Shown piece after piece: positions 11,301 through 17,917 of a DNA stretch of 64,000 nucleotides (positions are counted from its first letter, which is position 1; each line of letters starts with the position of its first letter). The stretch is from Nonomuraea turkmeniaca. GTDB taxonomy: Bacteria > Actinomycetota > Actinomycetes > Streptosporangiales > Streptosporangiaceae. The position numbers and the translations under genes are program-made. Below the pieces are notes generated by a model, which saw nothing but the letters and a program-made list of their open reading frames with translations, did no database searches and was not told the DNA's origin. Location of the stretch: positions 33,471 to 97,470 of the forward strand of contig NZ_VCKY01000007.1 in assembly GCF_005889735.1 (NCBI RefSeq), written 5' to 3'.

Positions 11301-12843
11301 GTGGTTGCGCTCTCGCGGGGTCGGTCCTGGCACGCCGGTCGGGGTGATGCTGCCCAAGGGGCCCGAGCAGGTGACCGCTGTGCTGGGCGTGCTGGCCGCC
11401 GGGGGCATGTACGTGCCGGTCGGGATCGACCAGCCTGCCGCTCGCCGGGAACGGATCCTGGCGCGGGCCGGGGCGCAGGTGGTGCTGACCGAGCTGATCT
11501 TCGGCGAGCCACTCGACGAGCCCGTGAAGGCGGATCCCGGGACAGCGGCTTATGTGATCTTCACCTCGGGTTCCACCGGAGAGCCGAAGGGAGTGCAGGT
11601 CAGCCACCGGGCGGCGGTCAACACCATCGAGGATGTCGTGCGTCGCTTCGATCTGGGCCAGGACGATCGGGTGCTGGCGGTGTCGGCGCTGGACTTCGAC
11701 CTGTCCGTGTTCGACATCTTCGGGCTGCTCAACATCGGGGGCGCCGTCGTGCTGATCGGCGAGGAGGAACGGCGCGATGCCCACCGGTGGGCGCAATTGG
11801 TGGCGGGCCACCAGGTGACGGTGTGGAATTCGGTGCCCGCACTGCTGGACATGCTGCTGACCGCCGGGGGAGGCGCCGGGTTGCGGCTGGCGCTGGTGTC
11901 GGGCGACTGGGTGGGGTTGGATCTGGCGCCCCGGCTGAGGGCCGGGGCGCAGCTCATCGCGCTGGGTGGGGCGACCGAGGCGGCGATCTGGTCGAACTGC
12001 TGCCCGGTCCCTGTTCAGCCGCCCGCGCATTGGCGGTCGGTGCCCTATGGGAGGCCTCTGGCCAACCAGCGCTTCCGCGTGGTCGGTGCCCGCGGCCGTG
12101 ACTGCCCGGACTGGGTGACGGGGGAGTTGTGGATCGGCGGCCTCGGCGTCGCCGACGGCTATCGAGGCGATCCGGAGCAGACCGCTCAGCGATTCGTGAC
12201 CGTGGCGGGCGAGCGCTGGTATCGCACCGGTGACCTGGGCCGCTACTGGCCCGACGGGACCTTGGAGTTCCAGGGCCGGGCCGACGCCCAAGTGAAGATC
12301 CGCGGTCACCGGATCGAGCTGGGCGAGGTCGAGGCGGCTCTGCAGGCGGAGGCGGCGCAGGCTGTCGTCGTGGCCTCGGCGGATCGGCGGCGGTTGCTGG
12401 CCGCCGTGGTGCCCGAAGACACCGATGCGGACGCGGTACGGGCCAGGCTGGCCGAGCGGTTGCCCGCCTACATGATCCCGGACCCGGTGGTGCCCATGGC
12501 CGCACTGCCGTTGACGGCCAACGGCAAGATCGACCGCAACGCCGTGCGGACCCTGCTGGAGACCGGCGACGAGCTCGGGGACGACCCGCCGCAGGGCCCC
12601 GCCGAGATCGCGCTGGCGGCGATCTGGGCCGAGCTGCTGGATGTCCCCGCCGTGCCCAGGAACGCCGGATTCTTCGCACTCGGCGGCGATTCGCTGGTCG
12701 CGACACGGCTGGTGGAAGCGGTACGGCGGCGCCTCGGCGCCGAGCTGACCGTGCGGCAGGTGTTCGCCACCCCCACCATCGCGGCGATGGCCGCACAGAT
12801 CACCACGGAAACCGGCGAAGCGTGGGAGGAAGGCGCGATATGA
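2392..12843 (+). CDS. Three-module cyclising non-ribosomal peptide synthetase (ArCP-Cy-A-PCP-Cy-A[MT-like]-PCP-Cy-A-PCP)
   Basis: A 3483-residue megasynthase. Domains by residue: aryl carrier protein (GMDSI, Ser36); Cy1 from about 94 with DxxxxDxxS at 227-235; A1 about 565-1000 (FTSGSTG at 671, Lys996 in NGKID); PCP1 (GGDSL, Ser1052); Cy2 from 1112 with DxxxxDxxS at 1238-1246; A2 with FTSGSTG at 1683, interrupted at about 1984-2325 by a methyltransferase-like insert before Lys2364; PCP2 (Ser2421); Cy3 from 2479 with DxxxxDxxS at 2608-2616; A3 (FTSGSTG at 3057, Lys3379); PCP3 (Ser3434). All three A domains carry FDLSVFDIFG, WNSVPALLDML and GGATEAAIWSN, as in the cysteine-activating domains of pyochelin and yersiniabactin synthetases. 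The insert has a spoiled SAM motif (ELGARTGR at 2154), recalling the epimerase-like insert of PchE. No terminal thioesterase is present. GTG start behind GAGGGAGA. Prediction: an aryl cap plus three cyclised cysteines. Confidence 0.9.
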   Translation: MPLTLEIVRNTVADLLQRDPGEIGDHDNLIRCGMDSITAMRLAGRWRRAGVRLDVAELAETPTIGHWWSLISARQGQPLEAAVEVKVDEGVPFPLTPVQHAYWIGRREGQVLGNVGCHAYIEFDGLGVAPERLQRAVRALVHRHAQLRTRFLDDGTQQALPPDDPAVWSRLTVHDLTSLDAAGAESALLELRETLSHRLLDAAHGEVFDVRLSLLPGGATRIHFELDLLVADVLSLRMILTELAALYADPHAPLPPIDYSFQRYLAEQDVLRAEARARDRAYWQERLADLPGGPQLPLAVPPESVTGPRFVRRSHWLSAEEWERLERRAREHGLTPSTVLAAAYAEVLAAWSATPRFLLNLPLFDRHDLHPSVGHLVADFTSLVLLEVDASESLPFAELARRIQARLHADLAHTDYSGIEVLRDLTRAHPGSPPTAPVVFAGNLDGELVDPVFRRELGELGWMISQTPQVWLDYQMVLHDGRLVICWDAVAELFPAGVLDAMFAAHGRLLEWLGSADWAEPVPSLVPEPQVVVRERVNDTTGPAPGRLLHEGFFAQDPERVALVWDGGSLSYGELADRVLRVAGWLRSRGVRPGDPVGVVLPKGPEQVTAVLGVLAAGGVYVPVGVDQPAARRERILSRAGVEVVLTELSLGERLSEPVQVDPEQPAYVIFTSGSTGEPKGVQVSHRAAVNTIEDVVRRFGLGQEDRVLAVSALDFDLSVFDIFGLLSVGGAVVLIGEDERRDAERWAQLVADHQVTVWNSVPALLDMLLTAGGGGGLRLALVSGDWVGLDLAPRLADEAPEARLIALGGATEAAIWSNYCRVPAEVPAHWRSVPYGKPLGNQRFRVVDARGRDCPDWVAGELWIGGLGVADGYRGDPEQTAERFLTVEGVRWYRTGDLGRYWPDGTLEFLGRADAQVKIRGHRIELGEVEAALQAEVAQAVVVASADRRRLLAAVASDDVDAEALRAGLAERLPPYMIPDRLVSMAALPLTANGKIDRNAVRALLEETEEARAFVPPQGSVEETVAAVWRELLHAERVGRDDDFFFLGGDSLIATRLVTRLREMGLANATLAKLFRTPVLADFAAGLALTGDERAETYPAIMADHANRYEPFPLTEIQRAYWLGRAAGLPLGGVGTTFYLELAGADIDPPRLEEALNRLIQRHEMLRAVIGDDGRQRILPEVPRLRIPVEEASDAVTASARLEGALARRVFDLGRWPLIDVRVVRHSEGVRLGITLDYSVFDALSGQLLLSELATLYADMEAELPPVGVSFRDYVLSSVHESAARERAEEYWRDRLDELPPAPQLPLAVDPATIAKPVFVRRRHTVPAGRWARIKEQARRHGVTPSVVLLTCYVEVLAAWSGRDDLTVNLTLFDRPASGHPDIGNILGDFTSLLLLANRPDPGETWLAAARRLQEQLAEDLEHRAVSGLWVLRELARRSGSARSDMPVVFTSTLGLDDDLSRRLPDGFPQIVNGLSQTPQVWLDHQVMELGGELVLCWDAVEELFPASVLDAMFAAYQRLLERLGEGNWSQPVPSLLPGSQHAVRELVNATVGPVSGRLLHEGFFAQDPERVALVWDGGSLTYGELADRALRVAGRLRSRGVGPGTPVGVVLPKGPEQVTAVLGVLAAGGMYVPVGVDQPAARRERILARAGVEEMLTELAFGERLSEPVKVHPEQAAYVIFTSGSTGEPKGVQVSHQAAVNTIEDVIRRFDMDEQDRVLAVSALDFDLSVFDIFGLLSVGGAVVLIEEDERRDAERWAQLVAEHGVTVWNSVPALLDMLLTSGGGAGLRIALVSGDWVGPDLAPRLGEQTHLIALGGATEAAIWSNYCRVPAKVPAHWRSVPYGKPLTNQRFRVVDSRGRDCPDWVTGELWIGGLGVADGYRGDPQQTAERFVTVEGVRWYRTGDLGRYWPDGTLEFLGRADAQVKIRGHRIELGEVEAALQAHPHVGQVVAVTSADRRHLLAAVTESIPRAAAEATPRPAGPKPQELPETWELESRLAEALLTGLLADEFGITPTIEAALARNGVDEVNRPIADVWLRWLERWDVVQATPTGHVPGPRFDHCRDASIWADLMDRAEGTHLALIAGRLAERRGDLAAMLRGDREPLTLLDDPVLSPEGQAALRPETATTLQVIAGRLAALAAELGRPLRVAELGARTGRTACRILDAIPPGSVHYTLLDESPVLLDAAKERLSGTPHPVGYAQAPTGTVPAPLRHAFDVVIAAASLHRYPSVAAGVELASLLLAPGGLLYAWELTEPAPLTLQTISLLERGFDRLDRERRRRRSPLLDADRWRDVLTAAHFDHIAVLPQGPFSVLLRAARPATRPVADPDEVRTWLRGRIPGYLVPDRVEVVPFLPLTGNGKVDRRAVQRLLDTGGGAGGSATPPQGPLEGVVAATWSEVLGGGEVSRDADFFMLGGDSLAATRVVARLREAGVGGVTIGRLFSSPVLADFAAGLSMDGSHTAALTLPADPEHRHDPFPLTEVQQAYWLGRQVDYTLGGVGSHCYFEFEGDGIDVGRLEEAFNRLVRRHEMLRAVVTGDGRQRILPGVPRFVIPVADVLDDRFDQARADLRTEMSHQVVDLARWPLLDVRAVRAADGRVCFGLSLDNFVFDGLSMMIVLSEAARLYDDPEAELPPVGMSFRDYVLNSAPDPAARERAEDYWRERLDELPPAPQLPLAVDPATVTRPAFVRRRHTMPADRWSRIKQRARRHGLTPSAVLLTCYAEVLAAWSGRSDVTVNLTLFDRPAPGQPGGHPDIARVIGDFTSLLLVGHRPEPGGGWLDAAQALQRRLGHDLEHRDVSAVWVLRELARRSQGASVGMPVVFTSALGLDDDLFDRAFQAPWRESWSVSQTPQVWLDHQVMELGGELVLCWDAVEELFPAGVLDAMFAAYQRLLGWLDVTDWAEPVPSLVPESQVAVRERVNDTAAPVPGRLLHEGFFAQDPGRVALVWDGGSLTYGELADRALRVAGWLRSRGVGPGTPVGVMLPKGPEQVTAVLGVLAAGGMYVPVGIDQPAARRERILARAGAQVVLTELIFGEPLDEPVKADPGTAAYVIFTSGSTGEPKGVQVSHRAAVNTIEDVVRRFDLGQDDRVLAVSALDFDLSVFDIFGLLNIGGAVVLIGEEERRDAHRWAQLVAGHQVTVWNSVPALLDMLLTAGGGAGLRLALVSGDWVGLDLAPRLRAGAQLIALGGATEAAIWSNCCPVPVQPPAHWRSVPYGRPLANQRFRVVGARGRDCPDWVTGELWIGGLGVADGYRGDPEQTAQRFVTVAGERWYRTGDLGRYWPDGTLEFQGRADAQVKIRGHRIELGEVEAALQAEAAQAVVVASADRRRLLAAVVPEDTDADAVRARLAERLPAYMIPDPVVPMAALPLTANGKIDRNAVRTLLETGDELGDDPPQGPAEIALAAIWAELLDVPAVPRNAGFFALGGDSLVATRLVEAVRRRLGAELTVRQVFATPTIAAMAAQITTETGEAWEEGAI

Positions 12844-14432
12844 GCGGTACGGACTGGACACCCTGGCCCGAGGAGTTCGCGGAACGCTACCGCAAGGAGG
12901 GACTCTGGGCGGGGCGGCCCTTCGGGGAGTCGCTCACGCATTGGGCCGAGGAACGGGGCGCGAGGACCGCCGTGGTGGCGCCCGACCACCGGTGGAGCTA
13001 CGCGGATCTGGACCGCAGAGCCGATCGGCTGGCGGCGGGCCTGCACCGGGCGGGGATCAGAGCCGGGGACCACGTGGTGGTGCAGCTGCCCAACCTGGCG
13101 GAGTTCGTGGCGTTGCTGTTCGCGCTGTTCCGTCTGGGCGCGCTGCCGGTGATCGCGTTGCCGGCGCACCGGCGCAGCGAGATCCGCTATTTCTGCGAGT
13201 TCACCGAGGCGGTCGCGCTCTTCGTCCCGGACGTGCACCAAGGCTTCGACCACCGCGAGCTGGCCGCCGAGATGCTGGCCGGCGTGCCGTCAATGCGGCA
13301 CGTCTTCGTGGCCGGGGACCCTGGCTCGTTCACGGCGCTGGCCGACGTGGACGCCGACCCCGTGCCGCTGCCGGCCCGCGACCCGGGCGAGCCGGCCCTG
13401 CTCCTGCTGTCGGGCGGCACCACGGGCGTGCCCAAGCTGGTGCCGCGCACCCACGACGACTGGTACTACAGCGGCCGCGCGGTCGCCGAGGCCTGCGACT
13501 ACGACAGCTCCACGGTTCACCTCGTCACGTTGCCGATCGCGCACAACTGGACGCTCACCCACGGCCTGATGGCCACGTTCCATGCCGGCGGGACGCTCGT
13601 GCTCGCGCCGAGCGCGGACCCTGACGTGGCCTTCCCGATCATCGCCGGGGAACGGGTCACCGACACCGGCATGGTGCCCGGCGTGGCGCTGCTGTGGATC
13701 GAGGCGACCGAGTGGACCGACGACGACCTGTCCAGCCTGCGCCAGGTCACCATCGGCGGCACCAAGCTCAACCCCGAGCTGGCCAAGCGGGTGGAGCCCG
13801 CTCTGGGCTGCCGCCTGCAGCAGGCGTTCGGCATGGCGGAAGGGCTGTGCGGCTTCCACCGCGGCACCGATCCGCAGGACATCAGGCTCCTCAGCCAGGG
13901 CCTTCCGGTCTCGCCGCTGGACGAGCTGCGCGTCGTTGACTCCGCCGACCGCGACGTGCCGCCGGGCGAGGCGGGCGAGTTGCTGGCGCGCGGCCCGTAC
14001 ACCATCCGCGGCTACTACCGCGCACCCGACCACAACGCGCGGGCTTTCTCCAGCGACGGCTTCTACCGGACCGGCGACGTGGTACGGCTCCTGCCCACCG
14101 GCCACGTCGTCTTCGAAGGCCGGGTCAAGGACCAGATCAACCGGGGCGGCGACAAGATCGCGGCCGAGGAGCTGGAGAACCACCTGCTGGCCCACCCGCA
14201 GGTCCGCGACGTGGCCGTGGTCGGCCTGCCCGACGAAGTGCTCGGCGAACGCATCTGCGCATGCGTGATCCCCAAGGGTGACCAGCCGGCTCTGGACGAC
14301 CTGGTGGACTTCCTCGTCGAGCGTGGCGTCGCCCCGTACAAGCTGCCCGACCGCCTGGAGCTGATGGAGTCCTTCCCGCTGACCGGCCTCGGCAAGGTCA
14401 GCAAGAAGGACCTCGTCGCCCGGCTCAGCTAG
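12840..14432 (+). CDS. Aryl-acid AMP ligase (salicylate/2,3-dihydroxybenzoate-type, DhbE/YbtE family)
   Basis: A stand-alone adenylation enzyme of 530 residues that activates an aromatic starter acid with ATP and loads it on the aryl carrier domain at the front of the synthetase. Visible motifs are LLLSGGTTGVPKL (P-loop), FGMAEGL, FYRTGDVVRL, the hinge region DQINRGGDK and the C-terminal catalytic Lys in TGLGKVSKK. ATGA overlap with the synthetase couples their translation. Aligned by eye to DhbE, the substrate pocket has Asn at the Asn235 position (IAHNW) but His where dihydroxybenzoate enzymes have Ser240, and Cys (EGLC) where they have Val337. Neither matches the usual dihydroxybenzoate or salicylate patterns, so the starter acid should be treated as unknown. 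The last 8 bases overlap the end of the convergent transporter gene. Confidence 0.88.
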   Translation: MSGTDWTPWPEEFAERYRKEGLWAGRPFGESLTHWAEERGARTAVVAPDHRWSYADLDRRADRLAAGLHRAGIRAGDHVVVQLPNLAEFVALLFALFRLGALPVIALPAHRRSEIRYFCEFTEAVALFVPDVHQGFDHRELAAEMLAGVPSMRHVFVAGDPGSFTALADVDADPVPLPARDPGEPALLLLSGGTTGVPKLVPRTHDDWYYSGRAVAEACDYDSSTVHLVTLPIAHNWTLTHGLMATFHAGGTLVLAPSADPDVAFPIIAGERVTDTGMVPGVALLWIEATEWTDDDLSSLRQVTIGGTKLNPELAKRVEPALGCRLQQAFGMAEGLCGFHRGTDPQDIRLLSQGLPVSPLDELRVVDSADRDVPPGEAGELLARGPYTIRGYYRAPDHNARAFSSDGFYRTGDVVRLLPTGHVVFEGRVKDQINRGGDKIAAEELENHLLAHPQVRDVAVVGLPDEVLGERICACVIPKGDQPALDDLVDFLVERGVAPYKLPDRLELMESFPLTGLGKVSKKDLVARLS

Positions 14433-16167
14433 CGGCCAGACGCCAGCCGGCGGCCCGCTTGCGCTCGTCCCAGAAACGGGCGTACCGGCCACCGCCGGCC
14501 AGCAACTCCCCATGAGTGCCCAGCTCGGCGATGCGGCCGCCGTCCAGCACCGCGATCTGGTCGGCGGCCGCCACGGTGGACAGCCGATGCGCGATCACCA
14601 GCACCGTGCGGTCACGCGCCAGCTCGGCGATCGCCGCGCTCACCGCGACCTCGTTCTCGGCGTCGAGGGCGGCCGTCGCCTCGTCGAGCAGCACGATCGG
14701 CGCGTCCTTGAGCACCGCCCTGGCGATGGAGACCCGCTGGCGCTCCCCGCCGGACAGCCGCGAGCCGCCCTCGCCGACCCGGGTCTCCCAGCCGGCACCG
14801 AGCCGGGCCACCACCTCGTCCAGCCGCGCGGCCTCGGCGGCGCGCCGGACCTCGGCGTCGGTGGCGTCGGGGCGGCCGAGCCGGACGTTCTCCTCGATGG
14901 TGCCGTCGAACAGGTAGACGTCCTGGAAGACCAGCGCGAGCCGGCTCATGAGGTCGGCCGTGGGCAGCTCCCGCACGTCGACGCCGCCGATCCGGACCGC
15001 GCCGGAGTCCACGTCCCAGAAACGGGCGACCAGGCGGGTGACGGTGGTCTTGCCCGCGCCCGACGGCCCGACCAGCGCCGTCACCGTGCCGGGCGGGCAG
15101 CGCAGCGTGAAGCCGTCGAGGACGCGGCGCTCGCCGTAGCCGAAGCTGACGTCGTCAAGCTCCACGGTGGCGTCGGCCGGGATTGGACCTTCGGAGACGG
15201 TGGGCAGTGGCTTTGCGTGCATGACCTCGCCGATGGCGTCGAGGGAGACGCGCGCGATCCGGAACATGCCGCCCAGATCGCCCGCCTGGATCAGCGGCTC
15301 CACGAAACGCGCGGCCAGGATCAGCACCGCGATGGCGTCGGGGACGCGCAGCGAGCCGCCGAGCGCGAGGTAGGTGCCCATCACCATGATGGTCGCGAAG
15401 CCCAGCTCCACGACCAGCACGTACACGCCGAACGGGCGGCTGGCCCGGCCGAGCTTGTGCAGGTAGGCGTCGCGGTGCCCGGCCAGCGCCCGGTCCAGCG
15501 TGGTCCACCCCTCCTCGGTACGTCCCGCGGCCCGCAGGACCTGCTGCGCCTGGGCGAACTCCACCACCCGGTCGGTCACCTCGGCATGCGCGTGGTCCTC
15601 GGGGCCGTGCGTGTCGCGCAGCACCCGGCTCACCCACGCGAACACCGCCAGCGCCACCGGCGCCGTGACCACCAAGGCCAGCCCCATCCGCCAGTCCACG
15701 AAGAACGTCACCACGATCACGGTGACCGGGGTGGCCACCGCCATGACGATCTGCTGCAGCAGCGTCGACGGGATGCCGGTGACGTCCTGCACGGACGTGG
15801 AGGTCAGGCGGGCCAGCCGTCCCGCGCGCCCGGCGGTGAACCACCCGAGCGGCAGCCGCACGACGTGCTCACCGATGCGGCGCGCGAGCCGGTCGCCGAT
15901 GCGCTCGATGCCGACGACGTACCCGGTGTTGGCGGCGTGCCACAACAGCAGCGCCGACAGCACCGCGCAGCCCGCCGCCACGGCCAGCCACGGCAGCGCA
16001 CCGCCGGTGTCCCCGGACAGGAGGGCTCGCAGCAGCGGCAGCAGGGCCGCGAACACGCCGCCCTGCGCGACGCCGGCGAGGGCGAACCACACGATCTGGC
16101 CCCGCATGCCGCTGGAGGAGCCCATCAGCTCCTCGGCAGTGCCGATCATCAGCCGGTTCCTGCTCAT
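14425..16167 (-). CDS. ABC half-transporter (permease-ATPase), YbtQ-like partner
   Basis: A 580-residue ABC protein with an N-terminal six-helix exporter-fold membrane domain (roughly 20-310) and a C-terminal ATPase. Walker A is GPSGAGKTT, the signature LSGGERQRV, Walker B IVLLDEATAALD and the switch His is in IAHRLST. It pairs with the same-length half-transporter just upstream; the two overlap by ATGA and probably form a heterodimer. In yersiniabactin and mycobactin systems such pairs (YbtPQ, IrtAB) bring the metal-loaded metallophore into the cell despite the exporter-type fold. Import is therefore the likely direction, but export cannot be excluded. The chosen ATG (16167) is the one coupled to the upstream gene rather than a farther upstream in-frame ATG. 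Confidence 0.86.
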   Translation of the reverse strand: MSRNRLMIGTAEELMGSSSGMRGQIVWFALAGVAQGGVFAALLPLLRALLSGDTGGALPWLAVAAGCAVLSALLLWHAANTGYVVGIERIGDRLARRIGEHVVRLPLGWFTAGRAGRLARLTSTSVQDVTGIPSTLLQQIVMAVATPVTVIVVTFFVDWRMGLALVVTAPVALAVFAWVSRVLRDTHGPEDHAHAEVTDRVVEFAQAQQVLRAAGRTEEGWTTLDRALAGHRDAYLHKLGRASRPFGVYVLVVELGFATIMVMGTYLALGGSLRVPDAIAVLILAARFVEPLIQAGDLGGMFRIARVSLDAIGEVMHAKPLPTVSEGPIPADATVELDDVSFGYGERRVLDGFTLRCPPGTVTALVGPSGAGKTTVTRLVARFWDVDSGAVRIGGVDVRELPTADLMSRLALVFQDVYLFDGTIEENVRLGRPDATDAEVRRAAEAARLDEVVARLGAGWETRVGEGGSRLSGGERQRVSIARAVLKDAPIVLLDEATAALDAENEVAVSAAIAELARDRTVLVIAHRLSTVAAADQIAVLDGGRIAELGTHGELLAGGGRYARFWDERKRAAGWRLAAS

Positions 16168-17906
16168 GCCTTGACCTCCGTGTTCTGCGCCCGCCACAGC
16201 CGCGCGTAAAGGCCGTCCGCCGCGAGCAGGCCCTCGTGCCTGCCCCGCTCGACGATCCGGCCCGAGTCGAGAACGAGGATCTGGTCGGCCCCGGCGATCG
16301 TGTGCAGCCGGTGCGCGATCACCATGACGGTACGGCCCGCGGCCAGCTCCGACAGCGCCTCCTGGATGGCCGCCTCGCTCTCCGCGTCGGCGTGCGCGGT
16401 CGCCTCGTCCAGCACCACCACCGGGGCGTCCTGGAGGATCGCCCGGGCGATCGTGACGCGCTGCCGCTCGCCGCCCGACAGGCCGCCGCCGTCGGAGCCG
16501 AGCACGGTGTCGTACCCGTCCGGCAGTGCCATGATCACGTCGTGGACGCGGGCGGCCTTGGCGGCGGCCTCCACCTCCGCGTCCGTGGCGTCCGGCCGGC
16601 CCAGCCGGATGTTGTCCCGCACGCTCTCACGTAGCAGGACCACGTCCTGGAAGACGATCGCGACGCGGCTCAGCAGCTCCCGGCTCGGGATGTCCCGCAC
16701 GTCCACCCCGCCCAGGGTTATCGCGCCGCCGTCGGGGTCCCAGAAGCGGGGCAGCAGCCTGGCCATGGTCGTCTTGCCCGACCCCGACGGCCCCACCAGG
16801 GCCGTCACGGTGCCGGGGGCGAGCACCGCGCTGACGCCGTCCAGCGCGGGCGGCGCGTCCGGCGCGTACGAGAAACGCACGTCGTCGAAGACCACGCGCC
16901 CGTCGGCGGGCCGCCGCGGCTCGGCCGGCTCCGCCAGCGGCAGCAGGCCCAGGAGCCGGTCCACGTGCGTGGCGCCGAGCTGCCCCTGGCGCAGCATGTT
17001 GGCCGCCGACCCGACCTGCAGGTACGGCCCCGGCAGGCCCACGCCGACCGCGAGGAACGGCAGCAGATCCGCGGGCGGCAGCCAGCCGGCCGCCACGAAA
17101 GCGGTGCCGCTGGCCAGGATCCACACCAGCATGGTGGCCGGGGCCAGCCCGATGTTCATCGCCGTGGCGGGCCTGCCCATCGCCGCCGTCCACGCCAGGC
17201 ACCGCTGCGTCAGCGTGGTGACCGCCTCGTCGAAGCGCTGGGACGCCCGGGCCCGCCCCCCGTACGTCTTGACCACCTCGATGCCGTCCACGAGCTCCAC
17301 CGTGGCTTTGGCCAGCTCCGCCTGCGCCCGGTTGTAGGTCCCCATGTGGGCCTGGTAACCGCGCTTGAGCATGGGCGACACGACCGCCAGCACCGCCGCG
17401 ACGAAGCCGAGCAGCGCCAGGGTCATCCGCCAGTCCACCAGCAGCAGGTACACGATCCCGACCAGCGGCGCCACCACCGCGCTCGTCATGTCGCTCAGCG
17501 CGTGGGACACCAGGTGATGCATCCCCTTGATGTCGTCGGAGACGGCCTTCTTCACCTCGCCCGAGCCGTGGTCACCGAACCAGCCCAACGGCAGCCGTCC
17601 CAGATGGCGGGCCAGGCGGCTGCGGATGCCGTACTCGAAGTGGCCGTTGGCGACGTGGCAGACCGAGGCGGAGGCCCCCATGAAGAAGGCACGCAGCACC
17701 GCCCCACCGGCACCCGCGATCGCCCACGGCCACACCGCGCCACCGGACAGCAGCGCCCGCCCGACCTCGGCCACCGCGATGAACGGCACCATGGCGAACA
17801 GCGCCCCGACGCCGGCCAGCGTCATCCCGAGGACCAGGCGGCCGCGTACCGGCCGCAGCATCTCCGCCAGCGCACCAGGGCGTACCAGCGCGTCGTCGTC
17901 GGCCAT
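16164..17906 (-). CDS. ABC half-transporter (permease-ATPase), YbtP-like partner
   Basis: 580 residues: an exporter-type membrane domain (about 20-310) followed by an ATPase with Walker A GPSGSGKTT, signature LSGGERQRV, Walker B VVVLDEATAHAD and IAHRLHT. The D-loop is unusual (AHAD instead of SALD), which often marks an asymmetric heterodimer with one less active site; the partner keeps AALD. The ATG at 17906 follows GAGGGAG and lies 11 bp after the end of the ECF T-component gene. It is therefore part of the same minus-strand transcription unit that begins at the Zur-box-like site near 21080. Likely role: uptake of the metal-metallophore complex. Confidence 0.86.
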   Translation of the reverse strand: MADDDALVRPGALAEMLRPVRGRLVLGMTLAGVGALFAMVPFIAVAEVGRALLSGGAVWPWAIAGAGGAVLRAFFMGASASVCHVANGHFEYGIRSRLARHLGRLPLGWFGDHGSGEVKKAVSDDIKGMHHLVSHALSDMTSAVVAPLVGIVYLLLVDWRMTLALLGFVAAVLAVVSPMLKRGYQAHMGTYNRAQAELAKATVELVDGIEVVKTYGGRARASQRFDEAVTTLTQRCLAWTAAMGRPATAMNIGLAPATMLVWILASGTAFVAAGWLPPADLLPFLAVGVGLPGPYLQVGSAANMLRQGQLGATHVDRLLGLLPLAEPAEPRRPADGRVVFDDVRFSYAPDAPPALDGVSAVLAPGTVTALVGPSGSGKTTMARLLPRFWDPDGGAITLGGVDVRDIPSRELLSRVAIVFQDVVLLRESVRDNIRLGRPDATDAEVEAAAKAARVHDVIMALPDGYDTVLGSDGGGLSGGERQRVTIARAILQDAPVVVLDEATAHADAESEAAIQEALSELAAGRTVMVIAHRLHTIAGADQILVLDSGRIVERGRHEGLLAADGLYARLWRAQNTEVKA

Positions 17907-17917
17907 GTCAGACTCCC

